Positions 46,133 to 55,075 of a stretch of 64,000 bases of DNA are shown one piece after another. Within the stretch, counting starts at the first letter, position 1; every line of letters begins with the position of its first letter. Source of the DNA: Acidobacteriota bacterium. GTDB lineage: Bacteria; Acidobacteriota; Vicinamibacteria; Vicinamibacterales; UBA2999. Location of the stretch: the NCBI GenBank assembly GCA_020851565.1, contig JADZCN010000113.1, forward strand, positions 124,001-188,000. Direction: 5' to 3'. The position numbers and the translations under genes are program-made. The notes beneath the pieces were generated by a model that saw only the letters and a list, made by a program, of their open reading frames with translations, was not told the DNA's origin and did not search any database.

Positions 46133-46266
46133 CGGATGTCTCCGCGCGGTTTTCCTGTGGAAACGGCCGATTTCGACATCTGCAATCGAGATGGATGCTC
46201 CGTCGTTTCGCGGATGGCTACCTGTTCTGCTGCAAGCTTGTGCAAGGTGTGGCGCGCGCCCGCTGC

Positions 46267-46272
46267 TAGAAT
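46267..46272 (+). promoter_or_regulatory. -10 box TAGAAT of a leaderless mod transcript
   Basis: TAGAAT lies 8 nt before GTG 46281 of the methyltransferase gene. There is no Shine-Dalgarno there, so the transcript probably begins at or near the start codon. Confidence 0.4.
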
Positions 46273-46280
46273 CGGCGCGC

Positions 46281-49148
46281 GTGGCCAGAGCGAAATCGTC
46301 CCGATCGACAACGGCCGCCCCGTCGCGCGCCGGCAAGCCCGCCAGCTCCTATACGCACCCCGAGCCGCAGTCGGCCATGCGACCGGACGTCGGCACGCAG
46401 GACAAGTTCCGGAAGAAGCGGCCACCCACCACGTACCGCTACGACTCCTCCCTGTCGCCCGCGCTCGAGTGGGACGGGCAGAACGGCGCGCGCGAGCTGG
46501 GCGAGTGGCTGCTCGCGTGCATCGAGGAGGCGGCCAGGCTCCCGGCGCCGCACGCGTTCGCCGAGCCGCGCACCTTCACCGGCGCCGACGGGCGCGTCCA
46601 GGTCGCCGTGCGCACGCTGCACGAGGCGGTCGACGCACTGAGACGTGTCGGCAAGCCGTTCCTCACCTGGACCGGCAAGGCCGAGCGGCTCTCCTTCGAC
46701 GTCCCCACCCTCCCCCTCTTCGTCCACGAGCGCCTCTCCACCCGCGCCATCGTCGACACGCTGGTCGGGCACAAGACCGATAAGCAGCAGTCACTGTTCG
46801 ACCTCTTCGCCGATCCGCAGCACTCGATCGCCGACCAGGTGATGCGCGCCTACGAGCACCAGGACCGCTGGGTGAACCGGATGATCCTCGGCGATTCGCT
46901 GGTGGTGATGAACTCGCTGCTGCAGTACGAGGGCCTGGGCGGGCAGGTCCAGATGATCTACATCGACCCGCCCTACGGCGTGAAGTTCGGCAGCAACTTC
47001 CAGCCCTTCGTCCGCAAGCGCGACGTCAGTCACAACGACGACGAGGACCTGACGCGCGAGCCGGAGATGGTGAAGGCCTACCGCGACACGTGGGAGCTGG
47101 GGCTGCACAGCTACCTCACCTACATGCGCGACCGGCTGCTCCTGGCGCGGGAACTGCTGACGCCGAGCGGCAGCGTGTTCGTGCAGATCAGCGATGAGAA
47201 CCTGCACCACGTGCGGGAGGTGATGGACGAGGTGTTCGGGGCAGAGAACTATGTCTCGGTTGTGACCTTCTCCACAACGACTGGTCAGTCGGACGCGTTG
47301 CTCTCTTCTGTCGCTGATTACATTCTGTGGTACGCGCGGGATGTGAATCAGTTGAGGTATCGACAGCTTTATCTGGCCAAGTCGCTGGACAGCCCCGGCC
47401 TTGCATGGGTGGAGATGCCCGACGGCTCGCGTCGACGCCTCACACCGGATGAGAGGTCGCATATCGAAGCTTTGCCATCGGGATGGCGCGTGTTCGCAGC
47501 CGACAACTTGGTGTCTCAAGGATTCCGAACAAACACATCGACACCATACCGGTTCGAAGGACGAGAGTTCGATCCGGGTATTCAGCAGAACTGGAAGACG
47601 TCACTTGAAGGACTTGACAGACTAAGAGCCAACAGGCGGCTCATTGTCACCGGCAACACTTTGCGATACGTGCGATTTCTTGATGACTTTCGAGTGTCGC
47701 CGATCAGCAGCGTGTGGGACGACACTAGTACTGGTAGCTTCACCGATCAGAAGCTCTACGTGGTTCAGACCAGCACGAAGGTTATCGAGCGCTGCATCCT
47801 GATGACCACCGATCCCGGCGACCTCGTCCTGGACCCCACCTGCGGCAGCGGCACCACCGCCTACGTCGCTGAGCAGTGGGGCCGGCGCTGGATCACCGTG
47901 GACACCAGCCGCGTCCCGCTCGCGCTGGCCCGCCAGCGCCTGCTCACCGCCACCTTCGACTATTACGAGCTGAAGGACCCGGCCCGAGGACCGGCCGGCG
48001 GCTTCGTCTACAAGCGCAGGCAGAACAGGAAGGGCGAAGAGGTCGGCGGCATCGTCCCCCACGTCACGCTCAAGAGCATCGCCAACGACGAGCCGCCTGA
48101 GGAGGAAGTGCTGGTGGACCGGCCCGAGGTGGACAAGCGCTTCGTCCGCGTCAGCGGCCCGTTCTGGGTGGAGGCCACCATCCCGACCCCGGTGGACTGG
48201 GACGGCGACGGCGTCGAGGACTCGAGCCCCGACGCCGCGCAGGCATACGGCTCGTTCGTGGAGCGGATGATCGAGGTGCTCCGCCGCTCGCCGGTGCTCC
48301 ATGTCGGCGGCGGAAAGACCGTCACGGTCGCCAACGTGCGGCCCCCGGCGAAGAGTCTGTCACTGTCAGCGGAGGCGGTTGTCGTTGGTGACACCGGGGC
48401 TGAAGCCCCGGCGCTCCGTACCGGGGCGAGCACCTCGCACGCGCCCGCACCCGACAGCACCCGTTCGCACCCGCCCGCACCCGACCGTCCGCCCGCACCC
48501 GTGGCATTTGTCTTTGGCCCCGAGAACGGCGCCGTGAGCGAGAAGCTCGTCAACGCCGCGCTCACCGAGGCGCGCATGAAGGGCTACGCGCACCTCTACG
48601 TCGTCGGCTTCGCCATCCAGCCGCACGCCCGCACGCTCATCGAGAGCGCCGACGCGATGGGGCTCGTTCCGGCGACGTACGTGCAGGCCACGCCGGACCT
48701 GATGATGGGCGACCTGCTGAAGAACATGCGCTCCAGCCAGATCTTCAGCGTCTGCGGCCTGCCGGAGATCAAGGTCCACCGCGCGGAGCCCGCGTCCAAG
48801 GACGGCCCCCCGCGCTGGCAGGTGGAACTCATCGGCCTCGACACCTTCGACCCGACGACGATGAAGACCGACGAGCGGAAGGGGAACGACGTGCCAGCGT
48901 GGTTCCTGGACCAGGACTACAACGACCTCTCGTTCCACGTCTCGCAGGCGTTCTTCCCGCGCACCGGGGCGTGGAACGACCTCCGCAAGGCGCTCAAGGG
49001 GGACTACGACGACAGCGTCTGGGACCACCTGGCGGGGACGATGAGCGCGCCCTTCGAGGCGGGGGAGCATGGGCAGGTGGCGGTGAAGGTGATTGACGAC
49101 CGGGGGAATGAGCTGCTGGTGGTGAGGAAGCTGACGGGGGACCATTGA
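46281..49148 (+). CDS. type III-like DNA N6-adenine methyltransferase (Mod)
   Basis: 955 residues from GTG 46281, giving the N-terminus MARAKSSRSTT seen in relatives; the frame is open upstream to 46119. Motif IV is Asp229 in YIDPPYGVKFG and motif I is DPTCGSGTTAYVAEQWG (Asp518). The order IV then I is that of beta-class N6-adenine methyltransferases. Between them, about 47240-47780, the target-recognition region is AT-richer than the rest. After it (residues about 690-740) is an in-frame insertion of dispersed repeats, then a conserved C-terminal domain (FVFGPENGAVSEKLVNAALTEARMKGYAHLYVVGFAIQPHART). It should methylate the site that Res (49972) cuts when unmodified. Confidence 0.93.
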   Translation: MARAKSSRSTTAAPSRAGKPASSYTHPEPQSAMRPDVGTQDKFRKKRPPTTYRYDSSLSPALEWDGQNGARELGEWLLACIEEAARLPAPHAFAEPRTFTGADGRVQVAVRTLHEAVDALRRVGKPFLTWTGKAERLSFDVPTLPLFVHERLSTRAIVDTLVGHKTDKQQSLFDLFADPQHSIADQVMRAYEHQDRWVNRMILGDSLVVMNSLLQYEGLGGQVQMIYIDPPYGVKFGSNFQPFVRKRDVSHNDDEDLTREPEMVKAYRDTWELGLHSYLTYMRDRLLLARELLTPSGSVFVQISDENLHHVREVMDEVFGAENYVSVVTFSTTTGQSDALLSSVADYILWYARDVNQLRYRQLYLAKSLDSPGLAWVEMPDGSRRRLTPDERSHIEALPSGWRVFAADNLVSQGFRTNTSTPYRFEGREFDPGIQQNWKTSLEGLDRLRANRRLIVTGNTLRYVRFLDDFRVSPISSVWDDTSTGSFTDQKLYVVQTSTKVIERCILMTTDPGDLVLDPTCGSGTTAYVAEQWGRRWITVDTSRVPLALARQRLLTATFDYYELKDPARGPAGGFVYKRRQNRKGEEVGGIVPHVTLKSIANDEPPEEEVLVDRPEVDKRFVRVSGPFWVEATIPTPVDWDGDGVEDSSPDAAQAYGSFVERMIEVLRRSPVLHVGGGKTVTVANVRPPAKSLSLSAEAVVVGDTGAEAPALRTGASTSHAPAPDSTRSHPPAPDRPPAPVAFVFGPENGAVSEKLVNAALTEARMKGYAHLYVVGFAIQPHARTLIESADAMGLVPATYVQATPDLMMGDLLKNMRSSQIFSVCGLPEIKVHRAEPASKDGPPRWQVELIGLDTFDPTTMKTDERKGNDVPAWFLDQDYNDLSFHVSQAFFPRTGAWNDLRKALKGDYDDSVWDHLAGTMSAPFEAGEHGQVAVKVIDDRGNELLVVRKLTGDH
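48394..48505. repeat. dispersed repeats inside mod coding sequence
   Basis: 48394-48422 is the reverse complement of 27869-27897 without mismatch. It is followed by inverse CGNNCRGGTG units (CGCCCGCACCCGACAGCACC and further CCCGCACCCG words) to about 48505. The region is in frame and encodes a Pro/Ala/Ser/His-rich linker. Confidence 0.92.
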
Positions 49149-49242
49149 GTGACTGCTGATTGCCAATCGGGCGATTCATCGGGTGATTCGGCGATTGGTG
49201 GCATTGGGGCATTCGGATTGGAGCATTGGGGCATTGGGGCAT
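49144..49242 (+). repeat. ATTGG-type repeat arm directly after mod
   Basis: The repeat begins within the stop codon region of mod (CCATTGAGTGACTGCTGATTG) and continues as GGGCGATTCATCGGGTGATT, GGCGATTGGTGGCATTGGGG. GGGCGATTCATCGGGTGAT is identical to the left arm at 63044-63138. There is only one arm here; the toxin gene begins 14 bp later. Confidence 0.92.
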
Positions 49243-49255
49243 GGCGCACCCGAGG

Positions 49256-49708
49256 CTATGCCAGCAGGTCATCCAGCATCAACACGTCGAGATCGGTGAC
49301 GCGGCGAAAGTCCTTGTCGTTGGTGATGAAGCCGGTGGCGCCGGCGGTGATGGCCGTGGCCAGTTGGACGGCGTCGGGTGTACGGAGCCCATAGGCGGCA
49401 CGAGCATGGGCGGCGCGATCGGCGATCCCGATGGATGGAGAGAGCCACTCGATGTTGACCATCTGGATGAGAATGCCGAGGATGTCGTCCGCCACACCCG
49501 GCGGCGCCTGCCGGTACGGGAGCGCGAGCACTTCGGTGACCGTGAGGGTTGACGTGATGCCCACGCTGCGGCCGGCGGCGATCCACCGGAACAGGGTGTT
49601 GGAGACGGGCCCGTAGATCGGGTGGTCCTCGGTCTGGTAAATGAACGGACTCGTGTCGACGCCAACTCGCCGGTGGCGTCTGAGGAACGCGGCAAGCCGG
49701 TCGTTCAC
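49256..49708 (-). CDS. vapC: PIN-domain VapC-type toxin ribonuclease
   Basis: 150 residues from GTG 49708, overlapping the antitoxin stop by 4 bp (GTGA). PIN-domain acidic residues appear in order: VDTSPFIY (Asp18), TVTEVL (Glu), LRTPDAVQLATAI (Asp) and TNDKDF (Asp). They would chelate Mg2+ for RNA cleavage, as in VapC toxins that cut tRNA or rRNA. Its antitoxin gene is immediately upstream in the same operon. Its position between the methyltransferase and the nuclease of a restriction system is unusual. Confidence 0.93.
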   Translation of the reverse strand: MNDRLAAFLRRHRRVGVDTSPFIYQTEDHPIYGPVSNTLFRWIAAGRSVGITSTLTVTEVLALPYRQAPPGVADDILGILIQMVNIEWLSPSIGIADRAAHARAAYGLRTPDAVQLATAITAGATGFITNDKDFRRVTDLDVLMLDDLLA

Positions 49709-49929
49709 CAGTCCTCGCGCTCGCGGTCGAGGTAGTCCGGGGGGTAGCGCAGGCCCCGTGACGCCCCACGCAACGCGGCAACCGGATCCTTGATCGGCTT
49801 TTGCAGAATGACCCGACCGTCCAGAACGATAACGCGAATCTTGTCGCCCGGCTTCAACTTGAGGGCCTCACGCGCCTCCTTCGGAACGACGATCTGGTTC
49901 TTGCTCGACAGCGTGACTTCTTCGACCAT
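49705..49929 (-). CDS. vapB: AbrB/SpoVT-type antitoxin
   Basis: 74 residues from ATG 49929 (AAAGGAGT Shine-Dalgarno). The swapped-hairpin AbrB fold is clear: VEEVTLSSKNQIVVPKEAREALKLKPGDKIRVIVLDGRVILQKP. The C-terminal tail (DPVAALRGASRGLRYPPDYLDREREDW) should wrap the PIN toxin to inhibit it. It overlaps the toxin gene by 4 bp. It is likely to repress its own promoter, whose inverted repeat (49939-49964) lies in the 42-bp gap to res. Confidence 0.93.
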   Translation of the reverse strand: MVEEVTLSSKNQIVVPKEAREALKLKPGDKIRVIVLDGRVILQKPIKDPVAALRGASRGLRYPPDYLDREREDW

Positions 49930-49938
49930 GGCAGACTC

Positions 49939-49964
49939 CTTTACTATTGTGCCAGAAAGTAAAG
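49939..49964. promoter_or_regulatory. inverted repeat CTTTACT-N12-AGTAAAG, shared antitoxin/res operator
   Basis: Two perfect 7-bp arms separated by 12 bp lie in the 42-bp gap between divergent antitoxin and res start codons. The right arm ends 7 bp before the res ATG; the left arm overlaps the antitoxin Shine-Dalgarno region. AbrB-type antitoxins bind such repeats, so antitoxin binding would affect res as well. Confidence 0.6.
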
Positions 49965-49971
49965 CGATGCG

Positions 49972-52900
49972 ATGAGCGAGCAGTTCGAGGTCCCCGAGCC
50001 CATCATCTGCTCGCCCTACGACGAGCCGGCCGTGCATTGGCGCCTCGAACGGGGCGCCGCGCCGACCCGGGCGAAGGGGCGTCGGCCGTCGCACTACTTC
50101 TATCGCGATCCGTCGCGGCAGAACGCCGACGGGGAGGCCGAAGGCGTCGCGGTGCCGCTGCCGCTCGTCAACCTCGTGCGAGAGCGAGTCAAGGAATGGC
50201 GCGCCGCTGGCTATCCGGGCGCGACGCGGACGACGCTCGAACTGGTGAACTACTGGCGGCGCGACGGCCGGCAGCACCGGCTGTTCTTCGCGCAGCTCGA
50301 AGCCGCCGAGACCATCGTCTTCCTCACCGAGGCGCGCCGGGACTTCCTCCAGGGCATCGACGTGCCGTCCGACGAGCCGGGCGACAAGCAGAAGGCGGAG
50401 CTCGGCTACCGCGCGTTCCGCCGGTATGCCTGCAAGATGGCCACCGGCTCGGGCAAGACGACGGTGATGGCGCTGCTGTCCGCGTGGAGCATCCTCAACA
50501 AGGTGCACGACCGCGCCAGCGCGAAGTACTCGGACGTCGTGCTCGTGGTCTGTCCGAACGTCACCATCCGCAGCCGCCTTCGGGAGATCGACCCGCAGGA
50601 GGGGCCGGCCAGTATCCATCGCACGCGGGATCTCGTGCCCGAGCACCTGATGCCGGACCTGATGAAGGGGCGCGTGCTCGTCACCAACTGGCACGTGTTC
50701 GAGCCGCAGGGCATGCAGACCGGCGGCGTCTCGGCGAAGGTGACGCGGGCGGGTGTGCTGAAGCGCACACGCGAGCTGATCAGCATCGGCCAGAAGACGA
50801 CGACGGCACGCGGGCGGCGCTACCTGACGAAGGAGGAGTTCGATCGCCAGGTGAACGCCGGCATGCTCGCGGTCATCGACGAGGAAACCGACAAGGACGG
50901 GAACCTGGTGAAGGCGTACGTGGAGGCCGAGCGCTACGTCGAGAGCGACACGGCGCTCGTCGCCCGCGTGCTCGGCCGCGAAGTGGGCGGCAAGCAGAAC
51001 ATTCTCGTGTTCAACGACGAGGCGCACCACGCCTACCGCATCCGGCGCGACGAGCCGGATGCGGACGAAGCCGATCTCCTCGGCGAGCAGGACGAGGCCG
51101 ACGACTTCTACAAGGAGGCCACCGTCTGGGTCGAGGGGCTGGACCGCATCCACAAGCTGCGTGGCATCAACGCCTGCATCGATCTGTCCGCGACGCCGTA
51201 CTTCCTGGGGCGGGTCGGGCAGGACACCAATCGGCCGTTCCCCTGGGTGGTCTCGGACTTCTCCCTCACCGACGCCATCGAGTCGGGCCTGGTGAAGATC
51301 CCGCAGCTGGCCGTGCGGGACACGACCGGCGCCGAGGTGCCCGGCTACTTCAACGTGTGGAAGTGGATCCTTCCGCAGCTCACGCCGGCGGAGCGCGGCG
51401 GGAAGAAGGGATCACCCAAGCCGGAGGCCATCCTCAAGTACTCGAACACGCCGATCGCGATGCTGGCCGGCCTCTGGGACGAGGTGCGCGCGGAATGGGA
51501 GGCGCACCAGGACGACCCGCGCCCGCCGGTGTTCATCGTGGTCGCCAAGAACACGGCCATCGCGAAGGTGCTCTACGAGTGGCTGGCGGAGAACAGGCCG
51601 CCGACCGGCGTCCCGGCTCACCACATCGCGGCGTTCCTCAACACGCCGGATCGCATCAACACCATCCGCGTGGATTCGAAGGTGGTTCACGAGACCGACA
51701 CCGGGCACGCGAAGTCGGACGAGGCCACCTGGATGCGGCTCACGCTGGACACGGTGGGCCGGACGGCATGGCCAACGGACCGGCAGGGGCGCACTGTGTA
51801 CCCCGAGGGCTTCGAGGCACTGGCCGCGAAGCGCGGCGCGCCACTCCATCCGCCCGGCCGCGACGTCCGCTGCATCGTCTCCGTCGGCATGCTCACCGAG
51901 GGCTGGGACTGCAACACCGTCACGCACATCGTGGGGCTCAGGCCGTTCATGTCGCAGCTGCTGTGCGAGCAGGTGGTCGGCCGCGGCCTGCGGCGGCGGA
52001 CCTACGAGGTCGGCGAGAACGGGCTGATGGTCGAGGAGGTCTCGAAGATCTTCGGCGTGCCGTTCCAGGTGGTGCCCTTCAAGGCCAACCCGACGGCGGT
52101 GCCGCCGAAGCCGAAGGAGCGGCACCACGTGTACGCGCTGCCAGCAAGGAAGCAGCTGGAGATTCGCTTCCCACGCGTCGAGGGCTACCGGCAGGCCATC
52201 CGCAATCGGGTCACCGTGGACTGGACCTCGGTGCCGCCGCTGTTCCTGGATCCGCTGAAGATTCCGCCCGAGGTGGAGATGAAGGCGTCACTGCCGGACA
52301 ACGCCGGGCGTGCGTCGCTCACCGGGCCTGGCCGGCTCGAGCGAGTGGACTTGAGCCCGTACCGCGAAGGGAAACGACTGCAGGCCCTGGTGTTCGAGAT
52401 GGCGGCAGCGCTCACTCGGAGCTACGTGGGCGGCGGCCAGTGCGAGGCGCCGGCCCACGCGCTCTTCCCGCAGGTCACGAGGATCGTCCAGCGCTACTTC
52501 GACGAGAAGGTGGTCCCGGTGAAGCCGGCGGAGAAGGTGGACGCGTTCCTCTCGCCGTACTACGGCTGGGCCATCGAGCGGCTGACGGCCGCGATCAAGC
52601 CGGACGCCACCGCCGGCGAGGCGCCGGAGGTCCCGACCTACGAGGCTTCGCGCGGCCCGGGATCGACGGCGGACGTCGACTACTGGACCAGCAAGGACGT
52701 GCGGGAAGTGGTGAAGAGCCACCTGAACTACGTCGTGGCCGACACGAGGGTGTGGGAACAGTCGGCCGCGTACGTCCTGGACACACACCCCGGGGTGGAG
52801 GCCTTCGTGAAGAACGCCGGCCTCGGCTTCGCCATTCCGTACGTGCACAACGGGCAGTCGCACGACTACGTGCCCGACTTCATCGTCCGGCTGACAGGCG

Positions 52901-53085
52901 CCCCGACCGTGCACCTGATTCTGGAAACCAAGGGTTTCGACGAGCTGGCTGAGGTGAAGGCCGCGGCCGCCGAGCGCTGGGTGGCGGCCGTGAACGCCGA
53001 CGGCCAGCATGGCGTGTGGCGCTACGCGATGGCGCGCAAGCCCTCCGCCGTGCGGGAGATGCTCGACGCCGTGCGTCCTTCGTGA
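49972..53085 (+). CDS. type III-like restriction endonuclease/helicase subunit (Res)
   Basis: 1037 residues from ATG 49972. SF2 helicase motifs: Walker A KMATGSGKTTVMALLSAW (Lys162), DEAH-like VFNDEAHHAYR (Asp349), DLSATPYFLGR, then VGMLTEGWDCNTVTHIVGLRPF with QVVGRGLRRRTY. The C-terminal nuclease is PD-(D/E)xK: PDFIVRL (Asp969) and ILETKGFDE (Glu985, Lys987). Together with Mod (46281) it makes a complete ATP-dependent restriction system of type III organisation, though VapBC separates the two genes. The start lies 7 bp after an inverted repeat shared with the antitoxin. The stop falls inside a CACGAAG-type repeat. Confidence 0.93.
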   Translation: MSEQFEVPEPIICSPYDEPAVHWRLERGAAPTRAKGRRPSHYFYRDPSRQNADGEAEGVAVPLPLVNLVRERVKEWRAAGYPGATRTTLELVNYWRRDGRQHRLFFAQLEAAETIVFLTEARRDFLQGIDVPSDEPGDKQKAELGYRAFRRYACKMATGSGKTTVMALLSAWSILNKVHDRASAKYSDVVLVVCPNVTIRSRLREIDPQEGPASIHRTRDLVPEHLMPDLMKGRVLVTNWHVFEPQGMQTGGVSAKVTRAGVLKRTRELISIGQKTTTARGRRYLTKEEFDRQVNAGMLAVIDEETDKDGNLVKAYVEAERYVESDTALVARVLGREVGGKQNILVFNDEAHHAYRIRRDEPDADEADLLGEQDEADDFYKEATVWVEGLDRIHKLRGINACIDLSATPYFLGRVGQDTNRPFPWVVSDFSLTDAIESGLVKIPQLAVRDTTGAEVPGYFNVWKWILPQLTPAERGGKKGSPKPEAILKYSNTPIAMLAGLWDEVRAEWEAHQDDPRPPVFIVVAKNTAIAKVLYEWLAENRPPTGVPAHHIAAFLNTPDRINTIRVDSKVVHETDTGHAKSDEATWMRLTLDTVGRTAWPTDRQGRTVYPEGFEALAAKRGAPLHPPGRDVRCIVSVGMLTEGWDCNTVTHIVGLRPFMSQLLCEQVVGRGLRRRTYEVGENGLMVEEVSKIFGVPFQVVPFKANPTAVPPKPKERHHVYALPARKQLEIRFPRVEGYRQAIRNRVTVDWTSVPPLFLDPLKIPPEVEMKASLPDNAGRASLTGPGRLERVDLSPYREGKRLQALVFEMAAALTRSYVGGGQCEAPAHALFPQVTRIVQRYFDEKVVPVKPAEKVDAFLSPYYGWAIERLTAAIKPDATAGEAPEVPTYEASRGPGSTADVDYWTSKDVREVVKSHLNYVVADTRVWEQSAAYVLDTHPGVEAFVKNAGLGFAIPYVHNGQSHDYVPDFIVRLTGAPTVHLILETKGFDELAEVKAAAAERWVAAVNADGQHGVWRYAMARKPSAVREMLDAVRPS

Positions 53086-53112
53086 ACTTCGCGCCTTCGT
53101 GGTTTCTTCTTC
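53079..53112. repeat. inverse CACGAAG repeat at res stop codon
   Basis: TCCTTCGTGAACTTCGCGCC and TTCGTGGTTTC, the reverse complement of the CACGAAG family, begins at the res stop codon (TGA inside TTCGTGAAC) and reaches to within 10 bp of the DsbD stop. It is the only sequence between these convergent genes. Confidence 0.88.
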
Positions 53113-53121
53113 TTCCCGGCT

Positions 53122-54894
53122 TCAGTTGCTGGCGGCCGGTGACGCGGCACCGGGCTTGAGGATCACGTACGCCGGCAGGCCCACCGCCTTGAACCGCTTC
53201 ATCACGTCCACCGCGGGCGGCTCGTCGGGCTGCTCGGCCTGGAACTTGATCTTCACGTACCCGTCCAGCGCCTGCTTCACCGACGGATCGACGAGCGTCG
53301 TCTTGTCCATCGTCAGGCAGTTCTTGCACCAGGTCGCCCACATGTCCACGAGCACCGGCTTGCCCTCGCGCTCCGCCTGCGCCAGGCCCGAGGCGAGCGA
53401 GGCGTGCCAGCCTTCCTTCAGCATCTCCTCCACGCTCGATGCCACGGCGCCCTCGTCGACCCAGCGGTTGGCGAAGAGGCTGTACGCGAGATAACCGTAA
53501 TAGACCGCGGTGCCGAGGATCAGCACACCGAACGCCTGCTTCACGCGCACCATCCACGGGCCCGGCTTCGGCAGCGATGCCAGGCCCGCGCCCGCGATGG
53601 GCCACGGAATGGCCATGCCGATGCCGAGGAAGAACGGGAGCGCCAGCGCGATGGTCGTGCCCGTCGCGTAGAGGTTGCTCGAGAAGAGCACCACCTGGAT
53701 GACCACCGGCGCCACGCACGCGCCCGCCAGCAGCGCCGCCACCGCACCCATCGTGAACGCCAGCAGGAAGGTGCCGCGGCCGGCGCCCGCGCCGATGTTG
53801 CCCGAGAAGCGCGAGAAATCGATCTCGAAGACGTCGAACATCGCGAGCGCCAGCGCCACGAACAGCACCGCGATGCCGAGGTTGAACCACGGAGAGGCGT
53901 TGATGGTGCCGAACGTGCTCGCCGTGAGCACCACGATGAGCCCCAGCGCGCCGTAGACGACGGCCATGGCGCCACCGTAGGTGAGGCCCAGGAGGAACCC
54001 GCGCTTGCGCGACGACGCCTGCGCGCCGGCGCCGATGATGGCCAGGTTGATGGGGATCATCGGCAGCACGCACGGCGTCAGGTTGAGCGCCAGCCCTCCG
54101 AGCAGCACGATGAGGAGGATGGCCAGCGGCCCTCGACCCTCGAGGAGCCCCTTCTCGGTGACCCCGGATTCGGCGTTGCGGATGAAGGTGAGGAAGTCGT
54201 CGGTGCCGAGATAGCCACCCGTGCTCGACACCACCGTGAACTTGTCGAGCTGCGCGATCCCGTCGTCCGCGCCGCCGGCCGCCGGCGCGGCGGGCGTGGA
54301 AGCCGCGGGTGCGGCTTGCGTGGGCTTCTCGCCGGTGCCGAACGCGATCGTGTCGAGCACGTCCGCGTGCTGTGGCTTGACCGCGGCGCCCGCCGCCACG
54401 GCGTTGAGCTTCCACTCGAACGACGCGGTGCTGGGCGCGTAGCACATCTTGTCGTCGCACGCCTGATAGCGGAGGCGCGCCGGCACGACGACTTCACCGG
54501 GCGGCAACGCGGCGGGCAGGGTGAATCGCACGCCGATGGTGAATTCCTGGTCGAAGACCAGCAGCGGCTCGTCCAGGCCTTCCTGCTTGAAGTCCGTCGC
54601 GACCGGGAACACCAGCTCCTCCACCTGGATGCCGGCGGGCGCCTCGACGGTCAACTCGGTCGGGATGAGCGACGGGTCGCGCGGCTTGTTCGACTGGACG
54701 TGGAAGCTCTCGGGGAGCGCCACCTTGATGGCGGCGCGCACCGTGGTGCCCGCGCGCACGCCGTCGCTCTCGACGAGGGGCGTGATCTCCGCGGGAATCC
54801 GTCGAAGCTGGGCCGTAGCCACGCCAGCCGTGGCCAACAGCAACATCGCCGCCAGGAACGCACGAGCCGGGGCGCTGGGTGAGGGAGTGGGCAT
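53122..54894 (-). CDS. dsbD: thiol:disulfide interchange protein DsbD
   Basis: 590 residues with signal peptide (MPTPSPSAPARAFLAAMLLLATAGVATAQ). It has the three DsbD domains: periplasmic alpha domain with YQACDDKMCYAP cysteines; eight-helix membrane domain beginning LIVLLGGLALNLTPCVLPMIPINL with partner ACVAPVVIQ; C-terminal thioredoxin fold with WCKNC (Cys523, Cys526). It carries reducing power from cytoplasmic thioredoxin to periplasmic targets such as cytochrome-c maturation proteins or DsbC. An Ala/Pro linker (TQAAPAASTPAAPAAGG) joins the first two domains. No dsb or ccm genes are near. Confidence 0.95.
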   Translation of the reverse strand: MPTPSPSAPARAFLAAMLLLATAGVATAQLRRIPAEITPLVESDGVRAGTTVRAAIKVALPESFHVQSNKPRDPSLIPTELTVEAPAGIQVEELVFPVATDFKQEGLDEPLLVFDQEFTIGVRFTLPAALPPGEVVVPARLRYQACDDKMCYAPSTASFEWKLNAVAAGAAVKPQHADVLDTIAFGTGEKPTQAAPAASTPAAPAAGGADDGIAQLDKFTVVSSTGGYLGTDDFLTFIRNAESGVTEKGLLEGRGPLAILLIVLLGGLALNLTPCVLPMIPINLAIIGAGAQASSRKRGFLLGLTYGGAMAVVYGALGLIVVLTASTFGTINASPWFNLGIAVLFVALALAMFDVFEIDFSRFSGNIGAGAGRGTFLLAFTMGAVAALLAGACVAPVVIQVVLFSSNLYATGTTIALALPFFLGIGMAIPWPIAGAGLASLPKPGPWMVRVKQAFGVLILGTAVYYGYLAYSLFANRWVDEGAVASSVEEMLKEGWHASLASGLAQAEREGKPVLVDMWATWCKNCLTMDKTTLVDPSVKQALDGYVKIKFQAEQPDEPPAVDVMKRFKAVGLPAYVILKPGAASPAASN

Positions 54895-54910
54895 CGCTCC
54901 GTTAGATGTT

Positions 54911-55075
54911 AGATCGGGTGCGATCGGGTGCGGGCGGGTGCGATCGGGTGCGGGCGGGTGCGGGCGGGTGCGGGCGGGTGCGTGACAGCGTTGCCCTTCG
55001 GGTAGGCGGCGCTGCGCGCCGTGGGCCGAACCCCACGCGCCGGAGGCGCGCCCACCGCGCGGCAGCGCGGCCCCT
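54911..55075. repeat. 10-bp CGNNCRGGTG repeat plus GTGGGC hairpins
   Basis: 54911-54982: seven units alternate CGATCGGGTG and CGGGCGGGTG with exact 10-bp spacing. Then 54999-55075 shows GTGGGC/GCCCAC-spaced stems (GGCGGCGCTGCGCGCC, CGCGCC-GGA-GGCGCG, CGCGC-GGCA-GCGCG). The region lies between the DsbD start and the LOG-family stop. Confidence 0.9.

Noticed and set aside
49947..52952. 1001-codon frame overlapping res in another phase
   Set aside because: The translation is Arg/Gly/Ala-rich with no motifs, while the res frame shows a full set of helicase and nuclease motifs.
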